From positions 157,134 to 221,133 of the forward strand of contig NMRB01000845.1 of assembly GCA_002633025.1 (NCBI GenBank): a stretch of DNA of 64,000 nt. Reading direction: 5' to 3'. A program made the translations under genes and the position numbers. Below are positions 25,776 through 37,358 of this stretch, piece after piece. Within the stretch, counting starts at the first letter, position 1, and each line of letters opens with the position of its first letter. The DNA comes from Notospermus geniculatus (taxonomy: Eukaryota; Nemertea; Pilidiophora; Heteronemertea; Lineidae). Below the pieces are notes generated by a model. It did no database searches and was not told the DNA's origin. It saw only the letters and a program-made list of their open reading frames with translations.

Positions 25776-26721
25776 NNNNNNNNNNNNNNNNNNNNNNNNN
25801 NNNNNNNNNNNNNNNNNNNNNNNNNNNNNNNNNNNNNNNNNNNNNNNNNNNNNNNNNNNNNNNNNNNNNNNNNNNNNNNNNNNNNNNNNNNNNNNNNNNN
25901 NNNNNNNNNNNNNNNNNNNNNNNNNNNNNNNNNNNNNNNNNNNNNNNNNNNNNNNNNNNNNNNNNNNNNNNNNNNNNNNNNNNNNNNNNNNNNNNNNNNN
26001 NNNNNNNNNNNNNNNNNNNNNNNNNNNNNNNNNNNNNNNNNNNNNNNNNNNNNNNNNNNNNNNNNNNNNNNNNNNNNNNNNNNNNNNNNNNNNNNNNNNN
26101 NNNNNNNNNNNNNNNNNNNNNNNNNNNNNNNNNNNNNNNNNNNNNNNNNNNNNNNNNNNNNNNNNNNNNNNNNNNNNNNNNNNNNNNNNNNNNNNNNNNN
26201 NNNNNNNNNNNNNNNNNNNNNNNNNNNNNNNNNNNNNNNNNNNNNNNNNNNNNNNNNNNNNNNNNNNNNNNNNNNNNNNNNNNNNNNNNNNNNNNNNNNN
26301 NNNNNNNNNNNNNNNNNNNNNNNNNNNNNNNNNNNNNNNNNNNNNNNNNNNNNNNNNNNNNNNNNNNNNNNNNNNNNNNNNNNNNNNNNNNNNNNNNNNN
26401 NNNNNNNNNNNNNNNNNNNNNNNNNNNNNNNNNNNNNNNNNNNNNNNNNNNNNNNNNNNNNNNNNNNNNNNNNNNNNNNNNNNNNNNNNNNNNNNNNNNN
26501 NNNNNNNNNNNNNNNNNNNNNNNNNNNNNNNNNNNNNNNNNNNNNNNNNNNNNNNNNNNNNNNNNNNNNNNNNNNNNNNNNNNNNNNNNNNNNNNNNNNN
26601 NNNNNNNNNNNNNNNNNNNNNNNNNNNNNNNNNNNNNNNNNNNNNNNNNNNNNNNNNNNNNNNNNNNNNNNNNNNNNNNNNNNNNNNNNNNNNNNNNNNN
26701 NNNNNNNNNNNNNNNNNNNNN
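25776..26721. other. Assembly gap (946 N)
   Basis: This is a run of N. Open frames crossing it are artefacts. Confidence 0.99.
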
Positions 26722-28097
26722 ACGAACTGCTTTTCCCTTGGTAGAAGCCAAGGGGCTGCGCCTGAGATGCCTTTTTCTAAAATTTTCAAGTCATTCCGAT
26801 AATTTGGATGCGCTGACGATAGCAGCATTTCGGATTTGAATTCATTTCCATCAATTTTACGCGTTTCACTCTCAAAATAATTGCGAAATATGTCAGAGTG
26901 ATTTACACTTGGCTGAATTCTCTCTAGGATTGCAGGATATAACTAGACGGTCCCCGGCGCAGAGCTAATCATAACACGAAGTAGACACGTCGTCTTTTTG
27001 ATGAAATGACAACTCATGTCAAACTTATTGCAAGAGAGAATTGTTTGGAACCTACAGGGAGTAAACAACTTTATTTCTGTTGAAGGATTCTTATTGAAAT
27101 TTTTGCCTTGTATCGTTCATAATGTTGAACAAGAGGTAAAATTATCCCATCATTCTCTTAGCTGAAAGCAAAGTCAACTCAGCTAAATGACTCGACGCTA
27201 ATCTTCATTTGCATCCCTTGAATAATGCAGTGTTTAATGCTGTTGAAGAATGCAATGCACGGCCTGGAAAAAGTGGCGTGAAGATGGTGGTTGAAAGAAA
27301 CAGATGGAAAGATAACACCGAAAATCACCATCCGTGGCTGTAGTTAATGATGGCCGGAAGCCTCACCAGCAGAAATGCCTGCAACGGCATTCGTATAGTG
27401 CTATTAGCTGGTCCAGCTTAAGTGTGACCACAGCTGGTATGTATCTTGTATTGCTATTGGTAATGCAGTACAAAGGATGCTCATCTCTTGACCAGAGGCT
27501 GTGATAATTGCACTGTCACTGGCATATGCTTCCAGGGAATTGAGCAGCCGCATCGAATGCAATCCGCATAGTCCCGTTGGTGGCGAGAACGTGATTGCAT
27601 TGTCATCACAGACAACGTGTTATACAACACGCCGGAGACCACGATGGTAAAAGTAGCCAAGATTGCTTCAGGGCATATCTGCCTGTCAGTGGCCAAGCTG
27701 ATGTTTCTTTCATCACCAGTGGAGCAATCACTGCTAATATGATAGCAGCGTTGGGAAAAAATCTGCATAAAAAAGTTATAAGGGAATAGGCGATGTCTGA
27801 TACATTGTGGCGATGCGGTGATTGGTGCTGGAGAGCTAGTTAACTTCACTAAAAGGAGCCAATCTTTGGATTCTACAGAAGACACCTGCTAACAAAAAGT
27901 ATTGGCCTAATTCAATTTTGACAAGTGTGATGTTCATTCATGCAAGTTGTCAACGTCTTTCTTCTCCACAGATGTGGTAATCTGGCTGAATTAGAGGAAT
28001 CGTTGAAGTGTTTTAAACTTCTCGTCGTTTCCATTGTGGGGTCCGCTGAGGGTCACATTATGAACAATGTACAGATGTGTACAGTGTAAGCCTACAC

Positions 28098-28353
28098 TAT
28101 AGTCCAAGTCAGCCTAACTTCAACAAGGGCAAAATGCCAAGCTTGAAAACGTACACAAGTTAGTGGTAAATTCATGTATAATCCATGTCGCAGTTGCCTA
28201 ATGATGTTAAGGTAACGTGGTTCACTTTCCATGAGGCAAAAGCAAATCCAAGGTTGTGCTCAGTCAACTGGTATACTGTGGTTTGTGGTTTAATCATTGT
28301 GTGCACAGGCCTGGCATTTTGCCCTTGTTGAAGTTAGGTTGACTTGGACTATA
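28098..28353. repeat. Inverted-repeat element, arms about 42 bp
   Basis: Left arm TATAGTCCAAGTCAGCCTAA and onward to AAAATGCCA is inverted at 28312-28353 with few mismatches. The 170-bp centre shows no coding content. Confidence 0.8.
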
Positions 28354-29151
28354 CATGTACTGTACATGTATGTATTCTTGGCTTTCCACGGCACATCAGT
28401 ACTTGATATTGTACTTTGTTTTGGCAGACCCTCAATGAATATCTTGATGGTTTTTTCTTTCCGTGATTGTGCAACATCATGCAAGCAACACTACATTCAG
28501 GTTCCATCGTCGTGATTGTAGAAAACGATGCTTTTGTTTATGGACATCAAAGTGATTGTGTTCAAAAAGGTCATGCACATGAAGATCACATGTAACAAAA
28601 GTACAAAAAGATCTCTTTTCCTGCGTACAATCGCATGATTTTTGCATATGAACACGTACGTGTACGTGGCGCACAACAAAACACTGACTACCAAGCAAAG
28701 GCGACGAAAATTTTCAGGTTCGTTCAGCGACATTACTGGTGGAATATTAAAAAGTACACTGGAGACGGTTGCAACGCCATCTCTAAATAATTCATAGAAT
28801 CCTTGAGATGCGGATCGAAGAGAATCCCTGAAGGGTTTACTAAACAATTGTTATCAGGGACATTTTTCGTGAATCGGTCCCAATAGAGAAGAAAATAGTT
28901 CTATTTTTCACGACATCTTATTACTTCGAACTCTACTTTACAACTTGCAGTGATAGCCGGCGTCTATCGGTTAGATGCCGTACGCTGGTGATTTCTTATC
29001 CCCAGAATAGTGTTCAATCAATTCGTCGTAATGCAGCAATTCAGAGGTGAACACCGTCACAGAACCACCTGTTGTCATCAATTACCGAAAGACGTTTTCA
29101 CCATCGTCGTCGATGAAGACGATCGTAATCATCGTCGTCAGTCTGTACTGT

Positions 29152-29275
29152 CCAGGGCCGACCGCACAGAAAGTCCGGCAGTGCTACCGGCGCCTATCGC
29201 AACGCATTTTCCCATCAACTAAACCGCCGATAGGCACCGAAAGCACTATCGGACTTTCTGTGCGGTCGGCCCTGG
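29152..29275. repeat. Hairpin element, about 124 bp
   Basis: CCAGGGCCGACCGCACAGAA is exactly inverted at the right end and pairing continues inward through CGGCGCCTATCG. It is a compact MITE-like palindrome. Confidence 0.8.
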
Positions 29276-29532
29276 TGTCGATGTGACACGCTTCAGTCTA
29301 CAATTTAGTCGTCGAAGCGACAGCGACTGGCGTCGACAGGGCCCCATCCTGTGCTAATTCCCAGCCCCCTTCAGCGACACGAGCACTCTCTTCGATTTTA
29401 CCGTTAATTCCCTCCACACTTCAGTAGGCCTACAAACGTCCTATTCGCGCGAGTGACTTGGCTAACCATGCTACATGTTGGCTTACAAAAAGATCACACT
29501 TGTACTGTTTTGGACGTTCGATGGGTACTCAC

Positions 29533-29657
29533 TTTCTGACAAATGTTGTGGTATGTCTGCTCCTCTCAGTATCTGAGCGTGAAGTTTGGTGAGATTCACT
29601 GGCGGGTCAACAATGAACGGCAGGCTGCCAGTCAGCATAACAAACATATCCACACCC
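29533..29657 (-). CDS. Kinase exon 4 of 4 seen: subdomains IX-X
   Basis: Acceptor CTTTTCCAG, donor GTGAGT. It encodes GVDMFVMLTGSLPF and about 28 more residues. It ends one base into a codon, so a further exon is required and was not found. Confidence 0.88.
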
Positions 29658-32489
29658 CTGGAAAAGGAGAGGAAATGGAGATCACCGCATGCTTTATCAT
29701 TGAACCAATCGATTTCAGCATTACGCCCCGAGATTAAGCCATAACGAGAGATCTCATTGGTTGCCTTATAAAATAACAACTGCCCGATTGGTTCTTCACA
29801 GTAAACAACCACTGTGATTGGTTCGTTCTGAGCACTTCGCGTTTAGTCATTAGTGACCTCGCATTTGACGTACTTTAGACATCGCCTTCCTCGCTGCCCA
29901 GCGCTTGGCTGACAAAAACACGCAACTTGATAGTACTTTGCAAGAAAAGTAAGAAATCTACTCACAGAGTCCAAAGGTCGACCGCTTCTCCATAGTTCCT
30001 CTTGCTGAAAATTTCCGGGGCAGCATAGCCGGGTGTACCACATTGAGTTGTCAGAATGGCCTGGCTGTGGGCTTGGTTGCTCAGTCCGAAATCTGGAGAA
30101 GAAAATTGTTGAAAGAACGATCGCATGCACGGTGAAAGTTTTGAGATAAGACCTCATTGTCGGCAGGCTGTGTACATTCTCAGCAACAAATGGTCATTAG
30201 TTTGTACGGGCCAAGAAATCGTACGGCTTACCTACCTGATCAGTGCTCCAATGTACATTGGTCAGACACATGTACACACCGTGATGGCACGTACGTGTAG
30301 TGATTAATCTGCAGACCAGTCAGGTCTATCTTTCCCAATATTGATTAACCCATTTGATAAAGTGGTCCGAGCGGACCTGGTGTAACTCGTTATTTCAATA
30401 TTGGCATAATATTGGTTGGAAAAACAGTATTCCCATCCACAATGTTTTGTTTCAGCTGTCCTACGATTGCCGTGGTTTATGGCCTGTCATGAAGCAATTT
30501 TATGTTACCCCACAGAAAAATGGGTCCGCTTGTCTGATTGGCTCGTGTACTCGCCTTAATCAGCCAATGAAATAACTCGTTATTGCTGCGCATTAATTGT
30601 TTCGTGACAAACTGTTTGACGGTACATTATCCGTGTTCCTTGTTTCAGTAGATTTAATGATCTTTGATGTAGCTTATCGCACACAAAGGCTTCGATATTT
30701 ACCAAATGCGTGCATATGGGATTTTGAAATCCGCTAAACGGGTTGGTTCTCACAAAAATCGGATATTCCCCTCCAATGATCCGAAATACGGAGATGTCCG
30801 CAAAGCCTATATATATATTCACAGCGACAGAGATGTTGGCCAACTGTTGCAGCGATATAATTTCCTCCAGTACATAGTGATGTCATGTCTTGTGACCAAG
30901 ACCAAGGCCTGAATGGTGTGTGACAGAATTTCAACCAAAGCACAGAAGTATATATAACATTAGTAAGTTATTTCAAGCTGCAGGGGGTATGCATAAGACA
31001 GACTAATATGTTTACCAAGACTCGTCATAGTAAACACACCAAAAAAATACCCGTAAGGATATCATTTTATGTCAAGAGTAACGTTATATTGGAAGGGTAA
31101 GAAGTACACATAACTTTGAGGATTAGTATCTTACATCGTTTGCCTTTGGAGGGAATATTCCTTTCAGATTTACCAAATAGTGAGGAAATGCACAGATTGG
31201 GATTGAACCGGATTGCACCAGCTCAGACGCGAGATGAACCTCAGGCTTTCCGTACCTACCTCGCCAGCTATCAAACAATCACTGACGCAGACCACACCGA
31301 ATCCTGTTTGGTCGCCAATCAGATTGTGTCAAAAAACCGAATAATGAATCGGTTCACAAAAGTGATGAATACTCCATCAAAGAAGTCAATTTGAGTTACG
31401 TTTCGAAGCCACAACGTTTGAAAGATGATGGCCCGCAGTTCCATGTCGATGTTGCCGACTGTCTGATTCCATTTTAATTTGTCTGTTACGAACAATACCG
31501 TTTGTATCTGGTATAATTATGAGTAGTTGAATTCAGTTGCGTCAGACGAGCGTCTATGGCAACCAAACCTAGACTCAATGCCGGCAGAATCCAATCAGCC
31601 CCCATTTATTGATAAATAATAAATTCAATTAAAACACGGACCAGTCACAATTATTGGAATTGATTCAGGAAGGAAAAAAGGATACTATTACTACGATCCC
31701 AAAAAAACTGGTATAACTGTTGACATTTTCGACCTGCCAATACTACTAGTACTTACCGATGAGCTTGACGTTCTTCTGTTTATCCAACAGTATGTTGTCG
31801 ATCTTTAGGTCCCTGAAATCCCAAGAGTAACCAGTGTTAGTCCTTTTTCTGTTTAGTTGCTAGCCGACAGACACATAATTGCTGTTCTTTCTCGATTCAA
31901 TCAGTGGATATTCCCTTGGAGACGCGTTAATCACCTTCATCAACACGTACCCAGTGTCTGATGTATTTTACCAGAAAAAGGAACTGACCCCTGATATCTA
32001 AAGTTCTATGCGTCTTCCTCTATAAAAGGAAACTAGCGAGAGTCAGTAAAAGGTTAAATACTGCGAGGACTAAGACTTAAGCCGTTTACCAATTGTTTTT
32101 TCTATAACGTAAGTCTGGTTTCTAAATATGCATTACTCACAGAAGAGTATTATTTCTCAATACATTAGCAGTACTGCTACTTTCTTAACCGTCTAATCCT
32201 TAATCTTAAGTTTCGCCATAAAAATTACACTTTTTTGTTCAAGAATTCAAACGAAACACCTTGTTGGCAAAGCCTATGGGTTACGGGCATGTGGTGGCTT
32301 CGACTAGTTCTACCACTACCTATATGACCCTAAATGAACTACTATTTTGTGCCGAACGGACTCAAAAAATAGAGTAGTTTGCTAGACTAGTTTGCTCACC
32401 TATGAACGATTCCAGACCTGTGCATATGATCAACAGCCGACACGAGCTGTCTCATGAAAAACCTGGTCTCATCTTCAGTGAGAATCCGC
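29533..32489 (-). CDS. HUNK-like (AMPK-related) Ser/Thr protein kinase, four catalytic-domain exons
   Basis: Minus-strand exons 32489-32400, 31812-31757, 30092-29966 and 29657-29533 join in phase across GT..AG introns into about 132 residues of one kinase domain. Visible: helix E (RQLVSAVDHMH), HRDLKIDN with the catalytic Asp and metal-binding Asn, DFGLSN, CGTPGYAAPE, DLWTLGV and MLTGSLPF. The pattern is that of CAMK/AMPK-related kinases. From memory of the family, the helix E, HRDLKIxNxLL and DFGLSN stretches most resemble HUNK, but other SNF1-related members are possible. It would phosphorylate Ser or Thr inside the cell; its substrates cannot be read. The N-lobe (glycine loop, VAIK Lys) and the C-terminal part are not found, so the gene is incomplete here or was missed in divergent exons. 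Confidence 0.87.
29966..30092 (-). CDS. Kinase exon 3 of 4 seen: DFG to APE
   Basis: Acceptor CTTCTCCAG, donor GTGAGT. It encodes DFGLSN, the activation segment with TTQCGTPGYAAPE, and VDLWT. The Thr in CGTPGY precedes the APE motif as in AMPK-related kinases activated by phosphorylation of this segment. Confidence 0.92.
30093..31756 (-). other. Kinase intron, 1.66 kb
   Basis: No recognisable repeat or coding motif; a short (TA)n run lies near 30811. Confidence 0.6.
31757..31812 (-). CDS. Kinase exon 2 of 4 seen: catalytic loop
   Basis: A 56-bp exon with acceptor GATTTCAG and donor GTAAGT. It encodes DLKIDNILLDKQKNVKLI, completing HRDLKIDN. Its last base starts the Asp codon of DFG. Confidence 0.9.
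32400..32489 (-). CDS. Kinase exon 1 of 4 seen: helix E and HR of HRD
   Basis: Acceptor TTTTACAG, donor GTGAGC. It encodes LTEDETRFFMRQLVSAVDHM and ends SGIVH plus two bases of the Arg codon in HRD. It begins one base into the reading frame, so an upstream exon exists. Confidence 0.88.
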
Positions 32490-32567
32490 CTGTAAAATAG
32501 AGTATCTGTGGTTGTTTGGATGTCCTCTCAGGATAAATCCTCAGTGTATGCTTGGTCGCCAAAGGAA

Positions 32568-33081
32568 TACATACTGTATAATATGACTTATCCGGCCACC
32601 GCGGCCAACCTGCGAACCAGGCGAATTATTGACTATACACGATCCAGGCCAAGTTATGAAAGGCCTAGTCAGGGTTACATGTTCAATGGAAATCGTCTTA
32701 CGCCTGGTGAGCATCGTAATGGATATCCCGCGGTGAGGGTCAGTTTTACTTTTGTCAAAATGAATTGACCAGTACGATTTGTAAATGACGTCAATTAAAC
32801 CTAGGCCTACTGTGGAATAAAACTGCGGTCTGCCGTTGAAAAGAAACTCACAAGTGACGTGTAACCCTGACTTATTAAACTTTTGTTCAATCCTTTTTCA
32901 TTTTCTGAAATAAAATATGTTTAAACTAAACTAACCCTGACTAGGCCTTTCATNAAAGAAACTCACAAGTGACGTGTAACCCTGACTAGGCCTTTCATAA
33001 CTTGGCCTGGATCGTGTATATTCAATAAATCGCGTGCTTGGCATGTTGGCCGTGGTGGCCGGATAAGTCATGGTATACAGC
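32568..33081. repeat. Long inverted repeat with arms of about 110 bp
   Basis: The left arm (32568-32680) contains ATGACTTATCCGGCCACC and CACGATCCAGGCCAAGTTAT. The right arm (32977-33081) carries both in inverse. A 33-bp stretch at about 32841-32872 recurs directly at 32955-32987 beside a single N at 32954. It is probably a foldback element with an assembly seam. Confidence 0.75.
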
Positions 33082-33275
33082 ATTTTAAAACTAGTAGGAT
33101 AGCCTTATACATATAAAATAAAAATCTGCCTGAAAGCCTGACAAATAACAATCATAAGTAATATTTCATGATCATAAGCTGAGCCTTACGTATTTTGCGG
33201 CAAAAAGATTATTCAGTAAAGTATACCGTACGGTATTTGAACAAATTTGATAACGTCATCAAGAGACCTATTAGT

Positions 33276-33420
33276 GAGGTTTAAAAATCAAACGATAAAG
33301 GTAAACGTTAACGACAACGTAATTTCTGTACGGAAAATGTAATATAAAATCTGGCGAGTGTGTATCATGAAAAATAACGTTGTCGTAAAGTTTACGTTTA
33401 TCGTTTGATTTCTAAACCTC
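33276..33420. repeat. Hairpin element, about 145 bp
   Basis: GAGGTTTAAAAATCAAACGA is inverted at the right end (TCGTTTGATTTCTAAACCTC), and pairing continues through GGTAAACG and GACAACGT. Confidence 0.8.
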
Positions 33421-33689
33421 CCTTTTACGTCACCACGTAGTTCGTTAACCAAAGATTTCCGAGTTCGTTTGGTACTTAGCAAATCTATCTTAAAATGTGT
33501 TTCAGGCGAGTCGGCATAAGAAAGAACCAGCTTGGTACTGTTCTATTTCTCACTCTGCCTGTCCTTGCATGAGCATGGTAGTTACTTTAGAAGCCGATAG
33601 GTGGTTTTGTCCTCTATTGGTGATTTCTGTCGCACCCTGTGCCTATATGACATCACTTTCCCTTCCTAAAAGGGCAGCACACCAAGGGA

Positions 33690-34591
33690 GGGAAGGGCTA
33701 TATTGCAAGCGATCTGGGGGACCGCATATAGAAACTCCGCTAGGGACTAGCGGGGTCGGTCGATAGTGAACGGAGCCTTAGCGGAGGTTCTATGCGGCCA
33801 CTTGTCGATAGTGAGCGCACAGAAACCCCGACAGCTAGCGGTCCGCTAGCAGTACCGATATGGAGGACGCATAGAAATTCGCTGGAGGAACTAAGAGCAC
33901 CTCCAGTGAGTCCGCTTGTAATTATAGAGGACCATTCGTGACCCGTAGCGCGTAGAAGCAGATGCATTTTTTGGTATTCGTGAAGATTTGCCACACGGTA
34001 GAAATTTTCGTCCGAGAATTAACCTGTACGAGGATTTTACTGATGATGAATTCATGAGAAAATATCGACAGCTAGCGGCCCGCTAGCAGTAGAGGACGCA
34101 TAGAAATCCGCCGGCACTGTCGGCGAGAGCAAACTGAGCGAGGTCGTCCCATGTCCTTGACAAGTGGGCAAACTATTACGAAATTCCGAGAGGGGGAACA
34201 ATGGAAATGCCTGTGGGGCCCACAACGGCAGCGCGATACGCAAACTTCCAACAGCTTATCGGCGGACTTCACTAGCGGGGTCCTATCGACGGTTCTATGC
34301 GGCCCCCAGAATTACCCCGATACGGTATCGGGCGACAAGGTCCCGATAGGGACTTGTGGGCTGTTCACTAGCGGAGTTTCTATGTGCCCCCCCCCCACCG
34401 GTCTTCTTGCCCGCCGCTGCAGACTAGGCGATTTTATTTTGTGTGCGGTGGTTGGCGATATACTCTGCGACGAGCGATTCCTCTTGCCACAAAATCAAAC
34501 CAGTTTGATATTGGGCGAGCATCGCTGGCGAGAAGATTCCACGCATCGCTGTTCAGCGCACTCCTGACGTCAGGAGCAAATTTTGCTCGGT
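33690..34591. repeat. GC-rich cluster of short dispersed palindromic words
   Basis: Words such as TAGCGGAGTTTCTATGCGGC, GATAGTGAACGGAGCC and CAGCTAGCGGCCCGCTAGCA recur in both orientations. The arrangement looks like a rearranged foldback family. No coding motif was found in the open frames here. Confidence 0.55.
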
Positions 34592-34735
34592 GGCAATCAG
34601 GGGTAGCCGCATAGAAACTCGGCTAGCGCTAGCGGAGCCCGTCTACCGATAGTGCTGTACATTTTCCAATGCATTTTAACACCCACAGGCTGTCGAAACA
34701 CCAGCGGAGTTTCTATGCGGCTGCCCCTGATCGCC
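34592..34735. repeat. Hairpin element, about 144 bp
   Basis: GGCAATCAGGGGTAGCCGCA through GAAACTC is inverted at 34706-34735. It shares its end words with the cluster to the left. Confidence 0.75.
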
Positions 34736-35051
34736 AGTGACGTTTCCCTCACCTCTCCCGGTGAGTTGCTGACTTCACTGACTTTTCTACCTGCATGCTT
34801 CATTTTCATTTTTTTACATTACCCCATTGAGTTAGTATCATTCATCCGCACGGAGACAGCTACGGAAGTTTTAATATACTAGTACTTTGGGCACGTCATC
34901 TTCTTTTGTATTCTCATTCTCTCACAAACGTTTTATTGACGATAACATTTGTTTCGATTTGCTTCGGATTTTTTTATCCTTCACGCACAGGGACCGGAGA
35001 TACTTTGACCATTTTTACGTTTCCTCACGTTACACGTAATGCACTCATTTA
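34736..35051. other. Nothing recognised
   Basis: AT-rich sequence with no frame, repeat or motif that I can support. Confidence 0.5.
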
Positions 35052-35254
35052 AGGGTTATGTAAAGTTACTCGAAATCTCGAATTTTTGACGCCAAAAATC
35101 TGACTAACTGCACAAAAATTGGGAAAATAAGGCTCGGGGGCCCTCGGGAACCGTCATAAGGAGGTGCCCCGAGCCTTATTTTATCAATTCAGTGTGCAGT
35201 TAGTCAGATTTTTGGCGTCAAAAATTCGAGATTTCGAGTCACTTTTCATAACCC
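35052..35254. repeat. Hairpin element, about 203 bp, long arms
   Basis: The arms start GGGTTATG and extend about 90 bp with few mismatches (CGAAATCTCGAATTTTTGAC, GCCAAAAATCTGACTAACTG, AATAAGGCTCGGGG). The loop is only about 20 bp. It is a near-complete palindrome. Confidence 0.85.
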
Positions 35255-35569
35255 GTAACTCTCTCTCTCTCCTGTCCTGAATCTATTGTTTCCACTGTTT
35301 ATCTTTTTAATAACAAAAAGAAAAATATCAAGTCCATTTCACTAAGAGTATAGCTTTCTGCCCTTGTCTAACTTCGTCATTTGCGGTGAGTGAAAACCCA
35401 GAAAATAAGTCGACCGTGTCGAGAGGCACCCGGTCATCCGTTGCTGGCCCCAAATTGCTCCTGAAAGAGGATCACAGCTTGGCTAGTTGATGTAGCGCAA
35501 ATTCTAACACGCGCTAGTGACGCCTATCGGTCATCTTCTCAGAAATGTCTGAACCGATGCAGTTTATTA

Positions 35570-35705
35570 AGCGGATCTATTCATGCAACAGGTTTGTAAA
35601 CAGTCCTTGACTTCATCCGGTTTCATCTTCACACATTTCATTACTGTGCCGCGGATGGTCTTGTCTCCCTTAAGGCCAAAATATAGATGTTCTGTTTCTG
35701 GTTTC
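35570..35705 (-). other. Exon-like segment, PAN/apple-like, weak
   Basis: After a CCAG on the minus strand the frame reads ETEHLYFGLKGDKTIRGTV, then a Cys-containing stretch ending CLQTCC. The order of a hydrophobic start, IRG, and clustered Cys recalls a PAN/apple half-domain, but there is no matching donor and the frame ends soon after. It shares about 30 bp of near-identity with 36711-36745 in the opposite orientation. Confidence 0.2.
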
Positions 35706-37110
35706 ATGATCAGAAAAAAAACTGATGCGGTGATGCGGTTTTGAAAAAAAATGTACAAAAGTTTTTTTTTCATAAAATGTATTCTGTTGGAGGCCTTTAA
35801 AGGTTTGAAGTTGACACTGCTATTGTCTATGGGTCACACTATGGAAGTACATCTATACAGTATTATAATTGACGGTGGCACTTTAAGTTCGATCGCTAAC
35901 TCCTCCGTGGTTTCTGATCGAAATGGCACCATTTTCACAGGGAATGTTGAGAATGACATGGGGTGGTCCTTAACTGGGTGGCATTATATTTTTTTTACCC
36001 CTTACGCCATCCTCTGGCCACATGCATCCTGTGAATATCGCTTGCCACGGGTATCGTGCTACATGTAGACATGATAAAGCATTTCTACCGATGATTTTCA
36101 GCGACTCGCTTGTTGTAACTTATTTTGTTCACACCAGATGGCGCGGAGGTCTAAGAAATTGCAAATTTCATTCAAAATAAAGAATTACCTCTTGACACGC
36201 AGGGGTTAGGGCACTCTGAACCACAGAGTCATGACTTTTATTAATTTATCGTCATTGACTCTGATGTATCATGGCCGCCATACTGCAGAGACTACTTATT
36301 TTCAGTGGTGATGTGATCTCATCTGGTCATGTGACAAACAAGATGGCCGGAAAACGCCAAGCAAACGTTATAAAGTAGATCACCAAAAACACCGAAAAAC
36401 CTGCTATAAACACAGGTTTAACGCCTGTTTAATGATGGAATAAATATATTCATCCGCTATGTACACGATGTATGTTGAATTACAAGCAAAACTGTCGTCG
36501 TTTCAAGGGACTATTCAACATGCGGATGCAACTTGGATGTTAATCGGTCAAGCTTCTCACTTCCGGCGCAGTGCGGTAGAATTCACCGCTGTATCGCTGC
36601 GCAAGATGGCGCCCATAATACAGTCGAGATATGTATGGAGGCCCGTCGGAAATTGCCGAAGTACATACGAAGATGACGTCGATTGGGGGTTAGGGCTGAC
36701 TGCGCGGTAACCAGAAACAGAACATGTATTTTTTGGCCTAAATAGCGATAGTGGCGTGTCTAGTGCAGTGATGTCGATGGAACTGTGGTCCATAGAAGAA
36801 TGTTATGGTGGGAAAGTACTGTACGTTGTAAATGTTTTGGTTTTGTGTTTGGCATCATTTATTATTATACAATAATCGGTAAACCGTTTGGTTTGGAATA
36901 TGATCCAACATAAACAAACAAAACACCATCGTCGTGCCATTCATGGCCATGCCAACGGGCCAAAGTTCCAGGTGATTACTACACCTTCCACACCGACTAC
37001 CTTGAGTTCCCGTCATGTCGTGGTCAAACAGGTAATGGTATATTGCATGGATATTGTCGAACTGTCTTTGAAAATGTGTCGATGTTTATGAAAATGGACC
37101 AAAAAGTAAT
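35706..37110. other. No gene supported
   Basis: A weak plus-strand exon-like segment at 36715-36800 starts ETEHVFFGLNSDSG after CCAG and is the inverted partner of the segment at 35570-35705. Open frames at 36459-36710 and 36888-37091 lack family motifs. Confidence 0.35.
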
Positions 37111-37358
37111 AAAATGCGGGAGAATCCAACTTACCTCGACGCGAGTCCATGTCATAAAAATTTTCCAAGTTCTAATAATACCGTAATATATACAGGGGCA
37201 GCATAATGGTACATGTATTAATGGAACAGCTTGTATTGTACCTAAGCTGTTCCATCTTACCATTATGCTACCCCTACTTTTTTACGATATTTTTTAGAAC
37301 TTACAAAATTTTTATGACCTGGACTCGCGTCGAGGTAAGTTGGATTCTCCCGCATTTT
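37111..37358. repeat. Hairpin element, about 248 bp
   Basis: AAAATGCGGGAGAATCCAAC and TTACCTCGACGCGAGTCCA are inverted at the right end. An inner pair around GGGGCAGCATAATGGTAC and AACAGCTT continues nearly to the centre. Confidence 0.85.

Larger units (their letters stand above)
26722..29532. other. No gene supported; one inverted-repeat element and one palindrome
   Basis: The remaining C-terminal exons of the minus-strand kinase would be expected here, but none was recognised. Frames at 27481-27885 (-) and 28497-28847 (-, no ATG at its start) show no family motif. Elements at 28098-28353 and 29152-29275 are listed separately. Confidence 0.45.

Noticed and set aside
25468-26802. Long open frames across the N run (both strands)
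   Set aside because: They exist only because N cannot encode stops; the flanking parts are transposon sequence.
27481-27885. 134-codon minus-strand frame near the kinase
   Set aside because: No kinase C-lobe motif or other family signature.
28497-28847. 116-codon minus-strand frame with hydrophobic segments
   Set aside because: Starts at TTG rather than ATG and has no homology or splice context that I can see.
36888-37091. Possible exon reading through PGDYYTFHTDYLEFPSC in another frame
   Set aside because: Plausible composition, but no matching acceptor, no known domain and overlap with the start of a hairpin element.
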